Positions 35,154 through 43,423 of a stretch of 64,000 nt of DNA are shown here, one piece after another. The DNA comes from Salinigranum rubrum. Its GTDB lineage: Archaea; Halobacteriota; Halobacteria; Halobacteriales; Haloferacaceae. Position 1 is the stretch's first letter; each line of letters begins with the position of its first letter. The notes under the pieces are model-generated. The model searched no databases. It saw nothing but the letters and a program-made list of their open reading frames with translations, and was not told where the DNA came from. Made by a program: the position numbers and the translations under genes. The stretch spans positions 2,976,001-3,040,000 of the forward strand of contig NZ_CP026309.1 of assembly GCF_002906575.1 (NCBI RefSeq). The letters run 5' to 3'.

Positions 35154-36068
35154 TCACTCGACGTAGCCGAGTTGTCGCAGGTGCTCGCTGACGGCGTCGT
35201 CGTCGGGTGACTCGTCCGTGCTCGTCTCGGGACGCTCCGCGGTCACTCGCTTGCGCGAGTCGCCCTCGACGACGAGCCACGGGACCTCGACGAGATTCGG
35301 CACCCACGTCGAGTACGGGTGCCCCCACTCGGTGATGGGGATCGGATACACGCGTTCGCCGAGCAGGTTGCCGTGGTCGGACGTCACGACCGTCCGTCCG
35401 TCGAGTTCGTCGACGAGTTCCTGGACGTGCGGCAACGCCCGAAGGAGGTTGTCACGGTAGGCTTCCCACAGCGTCTCGCGGGGAATCGACAGTTCGTCGC
35501 GGAAGATCCGGTTCCAGAAGTCCGGCGTGTCCGGGTCGAACGCGTCGTCGATGCTGATCGGCGAGTCGATGAACGGGTAGTGCGGCTGGATGTAGTGGAC
35601 GACGAGCCGCTTGTTCGGGTGTTGCTCGGCGGCCGCGGTGGCGTACGCCGTCGTCGTCTCCGGGAGGACCGTGTGGTTCTCGTCGTCCCACGCCTCGTCT
35701 TCGGTCCAGATGTCCCACGTCCGGTGGAACTCGACGTCGAACTCGTCGCGGTGGTTGGCGAGTTGGCCGTTCGCCGTGACGTAGACGGTGTCGTGGATAC
35801 GCCGGGAGTGGAAGTTCCCGCGGATGAACTCCGTCGTCGTCGACCCCTTCGACGTGACCTTCTCGAGGTCGCCCGAGACGGTGTTGTGCTCTTCGAACAG
35901 GTCGTACCGGCAGCCGTCGAGGATGACGAGGTTGTCCCAGTCACGGTCGAAAACGTCGATGCCCTCTTGATAGGTGTCGTGTGTGTCGAACCACGTGAAG
36001 TAGCGCCGGTTCGCGTCGCGGAGGTACGGTTTGATCGTCCGCTTGGCGTCGGCGACCGAACTGAGCAT
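35154..36068 (-). CDS. Alkaline-phosphatase-superfamily protein, paralogue of the 13150 gene
   Basis: The 304-aa protein has 'DWDNLVILDGCRYDLFEEHNTVSG', 'KGSTTTEFIRGNF' with candidate Thr/Ser nucleophile, 'LVVHYIQPHYPFID' and 'VVTSDHGNLLGERVYPIP'. The DHG---GE metal motif is intact. It ends EHLRQLGYVE, the tail noted at other island proteins. It shares long blocks with 13150-14124 (YPNKRLVVHF-QPHYPFI versus HPNKRLVVHYIQPHYPFI). No signal peptide is present. A minus-strand TTACGTTTA box begins about 31 nt before ATG 36068. Confidence 0.8.
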   Translation of the reverse strand: MLSSVADAKRTIKPYLRDANRRYFTWFDTHDTYQEGIDVFDRDWDNLVILDGCRYDLFEEHNTVSGDLEKVTSKGSTTTEFIRGNFHSRRIHDTVYVTANGQLANHRDEFDVEFHRTWDIWTEDEAWDDENHTVLPETTTAYATAAAEQHPNKRLVVHYIQPHYPFIDSPISIDDAFDPDTPDFWNRIFRDELSIPRETLWEAYRDNLLRALPHVQELVDELDGRTVVTSDHGNLLGERVYPIPITEWGHPYSTWVPNLVEVPWLVVEGDSRKRVTAERPETSTDESPDDDAVSEHLRQLGYVE

Positions 36069-36236
36069 ACCGGATACACCACGGAGAAACTAAACGTAAT
36101 AGTCCGGCTAACGGGCATCTCGACGGGCTACGCTCGACGTGAGCGGTGAGGCGGTTCCGCGTCGTGACGGTCGTGCGGGGCGGCGGTCACCGGGCGACGT
36201 TCACTCCGTGTCGACCGGCGGTTGGTGTCGCTTCAC

Positions 36237-37193
36237 TCAGGCGACGTTCAACGACGCGAACCGCCGACGGAGCGCCCGCGCGAGGCGCAGGCCGAACGGC
36301 CCGCTCCGGGCGACGCCGTAGAGCAGATAGCCCGCGGGAGCCCGAGGATTCGCCCGGATTGAACGCCGCGCGAACGCCACCGCGTCGTCGAATCGCTCGG
36401 CTCCCAGCCCGGCGGTCGCAACCTCGCGTGCGAGCGAGGCGACGAACTCGCGCTCGACCCGCTCGCCGAGCGACGCCGCCAGCGGTCGGTGCTTCCGGAC
36501 GAACAGGGGGTACGCGACGTCACGGAGGGAGTCGAACGTGTCCGTCAGTTGTTCGTGGTCGCCCATGCGACGCCTGACGAGCGGCCGGTCGACCGTCGCC
36601 ACCGCTCCGGCGCGCGACAGCCGAACGTACCATTCGAGGTCCTCCCAGACGGGGAACCGCTCGTCGATGGGGCCGGCGGCGTCGACGGCCTCCGCGCGCA
36701 CCATCGCCGAGGAGAACGGACAGAGGCGCGACCCGGTGAGCAGCGCCTCCGTTACGTCCCCCGAGACGTCGGGAAGCCGACTACCGGTGGGCGTTCCGTT
36801 TCGGACGTACTGCTGTCCGGTGACGACCAGCGACGCCTCCGGCGCGGCTTCGAGCCTGGTGCACTGACGACTGAGCTTCGTGTCGTGCCACTCGTCGTCG
36901 TCGTCGAGGAACGCGACGAGCGACCCGTCGGCCGCGCGGATACCGGTGTTCCGCGCCGCGCCGGCGCCGTCGTGGTCCCGGTCGTCGATGACGCGCAGCG
37001 TCGCCATCTCGGAGGCGAACGGCTCACAGACGGCCGTCGCGCTCGCCTCGGGCGAGTCGTCGACGACGATCAGTTCGACCGGGTCGTACGTCTGTGCGGC
37101 GACGCTCTCGACCGCGGCACGAAGGAAATCCGGGCGTCGACCGTACGTCGGAACGACGACGCTCACCAGTCCGTCGGCACTCGCCCGGTCCAT
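36237..37193 (-). CDS. Family 2 glycosyltransferase (GT-A)
   Basis: The protein of about 318 aa begins 'LVSVVVPTYGRRPDFLRAAV'; 'VELIVVDDSPE', 'GAGAARNTGIRAADG', the metal-binding 'AFLDDDDEWH' and 'FPVWEDLEWYVRLSRAG' (ED acceptor motif) are all intact. The C-terminal 70 residues are basic and helical without a clear membrane span. ATG 37193 is favoured over GTG 37217 because the TTACCC box is 32 nt upstream of it. It probably adds a glycan sugar in the cytoplasm. Confidence 0.83.
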   Translation of the reverse strand: MDRASADGLVSVVVPTYGRRPDFLRAAVESVAAQTYDPVELIVVDDSPEASATAVCEPFASEMATLRVIDDRDHDGAGAARNTGIRAADGSLVAFLDDDDEWHDTKLSRQCTRLEAAPEASLVVTGQQYVRNGTPTGSRLPDVSGDVTEALLTGSRLCPFSSAMVRAEAVDAAGPIDERFPVWEDLEWYVRLSRAGAVATVDRPLVRRRMGDHEQLTDTFDSLRDVAYPLFVRKHRPLAASLGERVEREFVASLAREVATAGLGAERFDDAVAFARRSIRANPRAPAGYLLYGVARSGPFGLRLARALRRRFASLNVA

Positions 37194-37280
37194 AGCACAG
37201 CCTGGCAGTCCTCCCACTTGGGTAATCGCCAGCTAAACCCACATCGAAGACGGCCCCGAAGGGAAGGGCAAACGGCGGCG

Positions 37281-38431
37281 TCAGACCCGCTCGGCGTAGA
37301 CGTCGGCCGTCAGCGTGGCCGCTCGGTCCCAGGTACGACGACCGACGACGGCACGGCTCTGTCGACCACGGGCGACGATATCGTCGGCGTTGGCCGCCCG
37401 TCGCATGGCAAGATCGAGCCCCGCGTCGGCGTCGGGCGGGTAGGTGAACCCCTCACCCTCGTCGACGACGGCCCCGACGCACCCGACGTCGGGGGCGATG
37501 ACGGGCCGACCGAACCCCATCGCGAGAACCGCACTCCCGGACGTGAGCATGCTCCGCTCCTCGGTTCGGAACGGGAGGACGACCACGTCGGCGGCTCGGA
37601 GGTACAGTTGCACCTCGTCGTCGGGGACGTACTCGAAGACGGTTCGGATGCGGTCGTCGGCGGCGGCGGCGTCTTCGACCGCCCGTTCGAGTGCTCGCGT
37701 TCGCGGGTTCCCGGCGACGAGGAGTCGGTGGTCGTCGTCGGCCACGCGGCCGAACGTTTCGACGAGCCGTGGCACGTCCTTGTACGCGCGGATCGTCCCG
37801 AAGAAGCCGAAGACGAACGCGTCCGCGGGGAGGTCGAGTCGCTCGCGGGCGTCGGCCCGCGTGACCTCGTCGGGGTAGTCACCGAGGAAGTTGCCGTGTG
37901 GGACGACGACCGTCTTCTCGAGCGTGGCCCGAGGCAGGCGGTACGCCTCCCGAATAACGTCTCTCGCGCGCGAGCAGTGGACGATGATGCGTGAGAAGAG
38001 GAATCGAAGGAAGACGTGTTTGAACGCCCGCTCGACGCGTGGCGCTCGGCGTTCGTGTTCGACGATGTCGTGGGCGGTCCAGACGAGCGACACGCCCAGC
38101 GCCCGCAGGACGAGGAACTGGAACAGTGTCCTGATGCCCAGCAGGACAGAAAGCGTCCGCGTCAGTCGGTCCCCGGCGAGACGACGAACTGGTGGAGGAA
38201 GTGGACGTGGACGACGTCGGGGACGTCGTCCCCGAGGACGGCTGCGAGTACCGGGAGGGGGCCGCCGCCGCCCCCGCTGGTCTTGACGTGTAGCCCCTGG
38301 TCGGTCAGTGCCTCCGCCAGTCGGGCCTGGTAGGGGTTGGCATCGGTGTAATCGGGAAGAAAGTGGACCGAACGTTCGTCTTCGGCGTGCTCAACCGCCC
38401 GCGCACCGCTACGCTGTCCGGCGCTCGTCAC
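37281..38431 (-). pseudogene. Family 4 glycosyltransferase, one frameshift, paralogue of the 4784 gene
   Basis: The first frame (GTG 38431) carries 'FLPDYTDANPYQARLAEAL' and 'PDVVHVHFLHQFVVSPG', then ends. The second carries 'SLVWTAHDIVEHERRAPRVE', 'VVPHGNFLGDYPDEVTRADA', 'FGFFGTIRAYKDVPRLVETF', 'YVPDDEVQLYLRAADVVVLPF' and 'MLTSGSAVLAMGFGRPVIAPD'. One added C in the C4 run 38171-38174 (plus strand) restores SPGDRLTRTLSVLLGIRTL, giving about 380 aa. Gene order and sequence pair it with 4784-6010. Its GTG overlaps the TGA of a short upstream ORF (GTGA), and an in-frame stop lies just upstream of the GTG. Confidence 0.82.
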
Positions 38432-38541
38432 GGTCCGTCACCTCGACGAACGGACGGTCCACCGGGCGGCTGTTCGCCGCGCGTCGCGGTCGGCCGGGCG
38501 GTGTCGGACTTCACGGATTGCTCTACTGTGGGCCCCCACAT
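38428..38541 (-). CDS. Short leader ORF coupled to the GT4 gene (37 aa, hypothetical)
   Basis: The ORF begins MWGPTVEQSVKSDTARP and is Pro/Arg/Gly-rich. Its TGA overlaps the GTG at 38431 (GTGA). A GGTTAACTGA box lies only about 16-17 nt upstream of its ATG, too close for the usual spacing, so the transcript start is uncertain. Confidence 0.3.
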   Translation of the reverse strand: MWGPTVEQSVKSDTARPTATRGEQPPGGPSVRRGDGP

Positions 38542-38591
38542 TGTTGTCCGTCAGTTAACCGCCGAGTCGGAGCCAACGGACCCACCAATCG

Positions 38592-39122
38592 TTACTGGTC
38601 GGTGTCGCTTTCGACGTCCCCGTTCCCGTTTCCGTCCCCGTCTCCCTGGGCGACGGCGTGATAGCTGTCGTGGAGTTCGTGGAGGGCCGCGTCGTCCATC
38701 GACATCGTCACCGTCGCGGTCCCGTCGTCGAATTTGAACGTCGCCTCGGTCACGTCGATCCGTTCGAGGACGAGCGAGATCGCGGCCCGGAGCCCGGACT
38801 CCGCCTGCACCACGTCGAACCCGTCGGACGAGAGCGCGAGAACGAGCGTCCGAACGTCGGTTCGGTAGCCGGCCTCGGACGACGAGACCTGCCGGATGTC
38901 GGTGACCTCGCTGATGAACCCGAGGTCACAGAGTCCGTTGAGCCGGCGGTAGACGGTCGCCGGCGCGACGTCGAACTGCTTGGCGAGCGAACTCGCGGTG
39001 ACCGTCTCCGAGACCGCCTCCACGAGGATACGCCGGGAGAGTTCGTCTCCAAGCGTATCGAAGACCTCGCTTGACTCCTCCATGTCTGCGGTTTCCCGCA
39101 CCTCTCCATTCTTGGAGGACAT
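38592..39122 (-). CDS. Winged-helix transcriptional regulator (ArsR/TrmB-like)
   Basis: The protein of about 176 aa has an N-terminal winged helix: 'VFDTLGDELSRRILVEAVSETVTASSLAKQF' (split as a family phrase) and the recognition helix 'APATVYRRLNGLCDLGFI'. A C-terminal sensor-like domain of about 90 aa follows ('FDVVQAESGLRAAISLVLERIDVTEATFKF'-like), then a Gly/Asp/Asn tail. ATG 39122 is chosen because a TTTTTTATC box starts about 33 nt upstream; GTG 39137 is possible. It is the first regulator at the island's right edge and transcribes toward it. Confidence 0.8.
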   Translation of the reverse strand: MSSKNGEVRETADMEESSEVFDTLGDELSRRILVEAVSETVTASSLAKQFDVAPATVYRRLNGLCDLGFISEVTDIRQVSSSEAGYRTDVRTLVLALSSDGFDVVQAESGLRAAISLVLERIDVTEATFKFDDGTATVTMSMDDAALHELHDSYHAVAQGDGDGNGNGDVESDTDQ

Positions 39123-39239
39123 ACGGTTCACAGCCACTCGTCGTGCGATAAAAAAGGCTCCGATGGGTGATGGAATTCCACACGAACAATCGAGATTGCT
39201 ACCGCGTGACTCCGATGGGCGGCCGAGCGCGTGACGGCC

Positions 39240-39895
39240 TCAGCCGTGGATGCGCGACAGCCCGTGGTGCCACAGCGACGGCAGCGCGTCGACGGTCTCG
39301 ACGGTCGCGAACGTCGCGGCGATGAGCCCCCGAGGAGGCCGACCGGTGGCAGCAGCGAGAACCCGGCGGTCGACAGGAGCGCGAGCAGACAGAGCGACCA
39401 GCAGAGGCCGAGTCTGAGCTTCCGGTCGACTGTCAGCTCCGGCGGGGACGCGGAGTCGCTCTCCGTGGCCCCGTCGTCTTCGCCTCCCCCGGCGGAAGCG
39501 TCGACTCCGTCGATGTAGGCGAACAACTGATCGGCTTCCGGTCGGAGCGTCACCCCACCGCTTCGTTTATCGAAGTCTATCACTCGCGCGTCGTCCATCT
39601 TCGGGAGGTGGCACTGATAGAGGCCGATGTAGACGCGTTTTCGCTCGTCCGACGAGAGCAGTCGGCGTTCGACACCGTTCTCCTTCGCCGCGATGAACTC
39701 GGCGAGATCGCTCAGGGTCGACTCGTCGTCGTTCTCGCGCAGGTAACACAGGATATCGCGGCGACGTCGGTTCTTCAACATCCCGAACTGGGTGTCTTTC
39801 GAGATGGGCTCTCCGGTGGAGGTGTCTGTCGTATCGCCTTCGTCGTTCGTTGTGTCCTCCACGGACGACAACGCGGATTGATTTGTCTCACTCAT
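39240..39895 (-). pseudogene. DUF7344-type winged-helix membrane protein, one frameshift
   Basis: From ATG 39895 the frame encodes an acidic N-terminus, a winged helix ('FGMLKNRRRRDILCYLREN', 'STLSDLAEFIAAKENGV', 'RVYIGLYQCHLPKMDDARVI'), a linker and the first of two membrane segments ('WSLCLLALLSTAGFSLLPPVGLLGG' region). The frame then runs into unrelated sequence. Adding one C to the C5 run at 39327-39331 (plus strand) gives LGGLIAATFATVETVDALP and a natural TGA at 39240, about 218 aa. The winged helix with 'IGLYQCHLPKM' and C-terminal TM pair matches the haloarchaeal DUF7344 pattern and the neighbour at 40181. Confidence 0.78.
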
Positions 39896-40180
39896 TGGTT
39901 GAGGACTCGTTGCGGGCAACTGATCCAGATGCGGCACATCATTACTCCTCTCCGTCTACCGGAAAGAGAGACACTATCAAATAATTCCTCTTTATTTGTC
40001 TGGGATGAAAATAAGTACGCTCGTGTTTTAACTTGCGTGTAAAATAAGTTCAAAATTAAATATATTATGTTTTTACATACTTTCTTCGAAAGGTGTTTTC
40101 TGTGACCGGTTCGAGAGATCGACAGCCGTCACGTGGTTTCGTGGCCGGCGAGCGACGGAAACTACGCACGAAGCGAGGAG

Positions 40181-40741
40181 TCAGGTGAGGTCGTCGAGCG
40201 AGAGGTACGAACCGTCGTCCTCGAAGCTCCTCACCGACTGGGTGTGAGCGAACACGACGCCGAAGAGGCCGGTGAGGACGAATATCGAGACCAGCCGCCA
40301 CGTGGCGGCACCGTTCAACAGCCAGGCCGACCCTCCCGCGAGGACCCCTCCGACGAGGAGGACTGCGTAGTACCGGTTCCACCTCGGGGACCGGAGCTGT
40401 TCCGAGGAGACGACAGCCTCGCGCGCACGCGACGTCAGCGAGATGATTCGCTCGTCGTCGTCGTACTCGACGAGGCCGAACTCGGTGAGCTTCGGGAGGT
40501 GTGTCTGGTACAGCGAGATGTACATGCTCTGGGTCACCTCGTCGTCGAGTTCGTCGGGCGGGCGCCCCGTCTCGCAGGAGGCGACTTCCGAGACGAGGTC
40601 GGAGAAGTCGAAGTCGCCGTCGGACCGATACAGGACGTAGAGAACGGAGCGGCGCCGGCTGTTGCTCAGGAGCGTGAACACCTCGTCACGCACACTCCCG
40701 TTACACAGCGCCTCGATATCGAGATAGCGTGTGTCCGACAT
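40181..40741 (-). CDS. DUF7344-type winged-helix protein with C-terminal membrane segments
   Basis: The 186-aa protein has an N-terminal winged helix ('DEVFTLLSNSRRRSVLYVLYR', 'FDFSDLVSEVASCETG', 'QSMYISLYQTHLPKLTEFGLVEYD') and two TM helices ('YYAVLLVGGVLAGGSAWLLN', 'WRLVSIFVLTGLFGVVFA'). The cytoplasmic DNA-binding domain would be tethered to the membrane. ATG 40741 or the adjacent ATG 40744 is the likely start. It resembles the frameshifted gene at 39240, and the two probably arose by duplication. Confidence 0.8.
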   Translation of the reverse strand: MSDTRYLDIEALCNGSVRDEVFTLLSNSRRRSVLYVLYRSDGDFDFSDLVSEVASCETGRPPDELDDEVTQSMYISLYQTHLPKLTEFGLVEYDDDERIISLTSRAREAVVSSEQLRSPRWNRYYAVLLVGGVLAGGSAWLLNGAATWRLVSIFVLTGLFGVVFAHTQSVRSFEDDGSYLSLDDLT

Positions 40742-40744
40742 CAT

Positions 40745-41058
40745 CGGTCTCTCGTGGATGCGATACCCGTGTCCACACGTCCGGTCCACTTTGTTACGGA
40801 TGTATTAGCCCGGTTCGTCCGGGTTATATATACATTTTCGACACACAATCAAGGTTAACTGACCTTTTCGGAGGTGGGAACGCGGGACGGCGAGCGGCGG
40901 CTGTTGCGCCACACAGTCGTTCTGTAGTGGACTCGACCACACCCGACCACGGCTCGGATACGGAGCAAAACACGCCCACGATTTCCGGTACTAAATATCA
41001 ATTATCTTCGTAGTTCGGAAGTTAACAAAGAGGGTCCCCCTGTTAGGTAAGCCAGCGG
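40745..41058. other. Divergent regulatory region between DUF7344 and PadR genes
   Basis: About 310 nt with AT-rich segments (40822-40860 and 40990-41030). GTTAACAAAG at 41021-41030 is about 36 nt before the PadR ATG. TTTGTTA at 40790-40796 is a minus-strand TAACAAA box. No gene is seen. Confidence 0.55.
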
Positions 41059-41337
41059 ATGTTCGAGCTTACTGGATTCCAACGCGACCTGCTGTACGTC
41101 ATCGCCTCACTCGACCGACCGTCCGGCCAAGCCGTCAAAGAGCTCTTCGAGGAGGACGTCGGCGAGGTCAACCACGGCCGACTCTATCCGAACCTCGACA
41201 CACTCGTAAACCGTTCGCTCGTCTCGAAGGGGCAACTCGACAGACGGACGAACTACTACGAGATCACAGAGGAAGGGCTAGAGCTACTGCGCGAGCGACG
41301 CGCGTGGGAGAACCGCATGGTCGAATTCCTCGATTGA
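41059..41337 (+). CDS. PadR family transcriptional regulator
   Basis: The 92-aa protein is a single winged helix: 'LTGFQRDLLYVIASLDRPSG', 'AVKELFEEDVGEVNHGRLYPNLDTLVNRSLVSKG' and 'RTNYYEITEEGLELL'. 'HGRLYPNLDTL' is the PadR recognition helix and 'NYYEIT' the wing. The length is typical of the short haloarchaeal PadR type without a long C-terminal dimer helix. It is encoded alone and divergent from the DUF7344 gene. Confidence 0.9.
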   Translation: MFELTGFQRDLLYVIASLDRPSGQAVKELFEEDVGEVNHGRLYPNLDTLVNRSLVSKGQLDRRTNYYEITEEGLELLRERRAWENRMVEFLD

Positions 41338-41458
41338 CGTCGGCCGGCGAGTGAGCAGCCGACCGCCGCGGCGACCGACGAAACGGCGGTCGGGCATCCG
41401 TTTCTCACGGCACTGCCCCGATTTCTTTTCGGGCCTCTCCCCCTCCGAACACGCCTCG

Positions 41459-41794
41459 TCAGCGGCGGCGACGAATCGCGAGTTCGGTGCTGGCGACGAC
41501 GGCGAGGAACAGCCCCCACATGGCCAGCGAGTAGACGACCCTGTCGCCGGGGTCCGCGCGGTCGATGACGCGGTGCAGCCAGAACAGGTTCGCGAGCGCG
41601 GAGTCGTGGAGCGCCCGCCAGTCCGTCTGGAGCGCCGGGAACCACACGAGCGCGTGGTGGAAGTCGGGGAGGACCGCCCAGAGGCTGCTCGCCGCGACGA
41701 CGACCCCACGATACCTGTGGCCGGGTGCGAGGGCGAACAGGACCAGTACCGTCACGATACCCGCGACGCCGACGTGGACACCCCACAGGGACAC
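41459..41794 (-). CDS. Small membrane protein, hypothetical
   Basis: The 111-aa protein has three hydrophobic segments: 'VHVGVAGIVTVLVLFALAP', 'GVVVAASSLWAVLPDFHHAL' and 'LAMWGLFLAVVASTELAI'. A 'PDFHH' motif near residue 43 suggests metal binding, as in some membrane-bound hydrolase-like proteins. GTG 41794 is used; a minus-strand TTATCCG box begins about 29 nt upstream. Function not recognised. Confidence 0.6.
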   Translation of the reverse strand: MSLWGVHVGVAGIVTVLVLFALAPGHRYRGVVVAASSLWAVLPDFHHALVWFPALQTDWRALHDSALANLFWLHRVIDRADPGDRVVYSLAMWGLFLAVVASTELAIRRRR

Positions 41795-41839
41795 GGCGAC
41801 GGATTGGCGGCGGAGACGGATAAGCCGTCAGAAAGCGAC

Positions 41840-43279
41840 TCAGTCCTGTCCGATCGATTCGCCCCGGTCGGGCCGGTACTCGCGGCTCACCGCCTTCCAC
41901 GTGCCCGCGTGGAACCGGCCGTAGTTCACGACCATCGGAACGAGCGTCTCGGCGACGAGCGCGGCCATGAGGCCGAACACGCCCCACGCGGTCACAGTGC
42001 CGAGCCACGCGAGGGGAAGCGCGACGAGATAGAGTCCGACGAGCGTCGCGACGAACGGGACGCGCGTGTCGCCGGCACCCCGCAGCGTGCCGGTGACGGA
42101 GCCGTCGATGCCGAGCGCGACGACGCTCACGGCGGCGACGCGGACGAACCGCGCTGTCGTCGCCAACCCCTCGCCGTCGACGAACACCCGGGCGATGGGT
42201 TCGGCGAAGACGAGCACGCAGAGGGCGACCGAGACGTAGACGAGCGCGGAGAGCTTCGTGATCTCCCAGCCGTACGCCGCCGCGGTGGCCTCGTCGCCGC
42301 GACCGAGCGACTGGCCGACGAGGGTCGAACTCGCGATGGAGAAGCCCCACCCGAAGCTGTCCAAGAGCGCGCGGACCTGTCGGGAGACGCCGATGGCGGC
42401 GACGACGAGCGGGCCGAATGCGGCCGCGAGCGCCAAGAGTGGGAAGACGACGGCGGCCTGCGCGATGCGGCGCGCGACGAGCGGTGTCGAGATGGAGACG
42501 AGCTGTGCGAGGAGATCGCGGTCGGGGAGCGCGTCGAACCGCACCGGAATCGGGCTGGCACCGCCCGACTCGCCACGCCGCCAGTACGTGCGGCCGGTCA
42601 TCCCCCACGAGAAGGCGACGGCGACGACGACGGTCGAGAGCGTCGTTCCGATGGCGGCCCCCGCGACGCCGTAGCCGAGGCCGAGGACGAGCCCCGCGCT
42701 GAGGACGATGTTGAGCACGGCGCCCGTCGCCCGCAGCACCATCGGCGTCAGGGTGTCGCCGACGCCAGCGTACGTCCGCGACGCGACGAGGTTGACCGCC
42801 TCGAACAGGAGGCCGGGCGCGATGATCGCGAGGTACGTCGCGCCGTAGGTGAGCGTCCGCGCGTCGTTCCCGAGCAGTTCGACGAGCGGGCGCGCGCCGA
42901 ACACGTAGAGCGCGACGAGCGGCACCGAGGCGGCACCGGCGACGAGGAGGCTGGCCTCGACGGCCCGGGCGGCCCGGGGGGAGTCGCCGCCGCCGTAGTT
43001 CTGTGAGACGAGCGCGATGGTGCCGCCGGCCAGCCCGATGAAGGCGAACTTGCCGGCGGTCCAGTAGGCGTTCGCGACCGTGAGTCCCGCGACGGCGGTC
43101 GGACCGAGGGCGAGGCCGACGACCGCCAGGTCGACCGTCCGTTTCGACATGATGGCGAAGCCCGTGAGGATGCGCGGCCACGCGAGGTCGGTCGTCTCGC
43201 GGAGCCGCGACTCCTCGATGACGCCGAGGCGGGCGAGAACGCCGGCGACGAGGGCCGCGAATCGGTGGAGGGCACTCAC
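41840..43279 (-). CDS. MATE family efflux transporter
   Basis: The 479-aa protein has about 12 helices in two related halves; each starts with the MATE pattern ('ILTGFAIMSKRTVDLAVVGLALGPTAVAGL' split as family phrase; 'LVSISTPLVARRIAQAAV'). 'DTLTPMVLRATGAVLNIVLS' and 'GWGFSIASSTLVGQSLGRGD' are typical. It should exchange Na+ or H+ for cationic drugs or metabolites at the cytoplasmic membrane. GTG 43279 is used; a GGTTTAGTTCC box on the minus strand lies about 27 nt upstream. A second MATE gene is at 58843. Confidence 0.9.
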   Translation of the reverse strand: MSALHRFAALVAGVLARLGVIEESRLRETTDLAWPRILTGFAIMSKRTVDLAVVGLALGPTAVAGLTVANAYWTAGKFAFIGLAGGTIALVSQNYGGGDSPRAARAVEASLLVAGAASVPLVALYVFGARPLVELLGNDARTLTYGATYLAIIAPGLLFEAVNLVASRTYAGVGDTLTPMVLRATGAVLNIVLSAGLVLGLGYGVAGAAIGTTLSTVVVAVAFSWGMTGRTYWRRGESGGASPIPVRFDALPDRDLLAQLVSISTPLVARRIAQAAVVFPLLALAAAFGPLVVAAIGVSRQVRALLDSFGWGFSIASSTLVGQSLGRGDEATAAAYGWEITKLSALVYVSVALCVLVFAEPIARVFVDGEGLATTARFVRVAAVSVVALGIDGSVTGTLRGAGDTRVPFVATLVGLYLVALPLAWLGTVTAWGVFGLMAALVAETLVPMVVNYGRFHAGTWKAVSREYRPDRGESIGQD

Positions 43280-43423
43280 GACAGGCTGTTAGCGAGGGGA
43301 ACTAAACCGGTTGTCATCCGTGAGTCGGCCGTCGGATCGGCCGCTGGGAGACACAGTACGGACCCGAACGTCAGCCCAACGCCCTGTCGACGAGGCGGGG
43401 GACGCAGTCGTCGCGACGGGGAG

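Noticed and set aside
41256-43181. Minus-strand open frame of about 640 codons
   Set aside because: Out-of-frame shadow of the MATE gene at 41840-43279 and its downstream neighbour.
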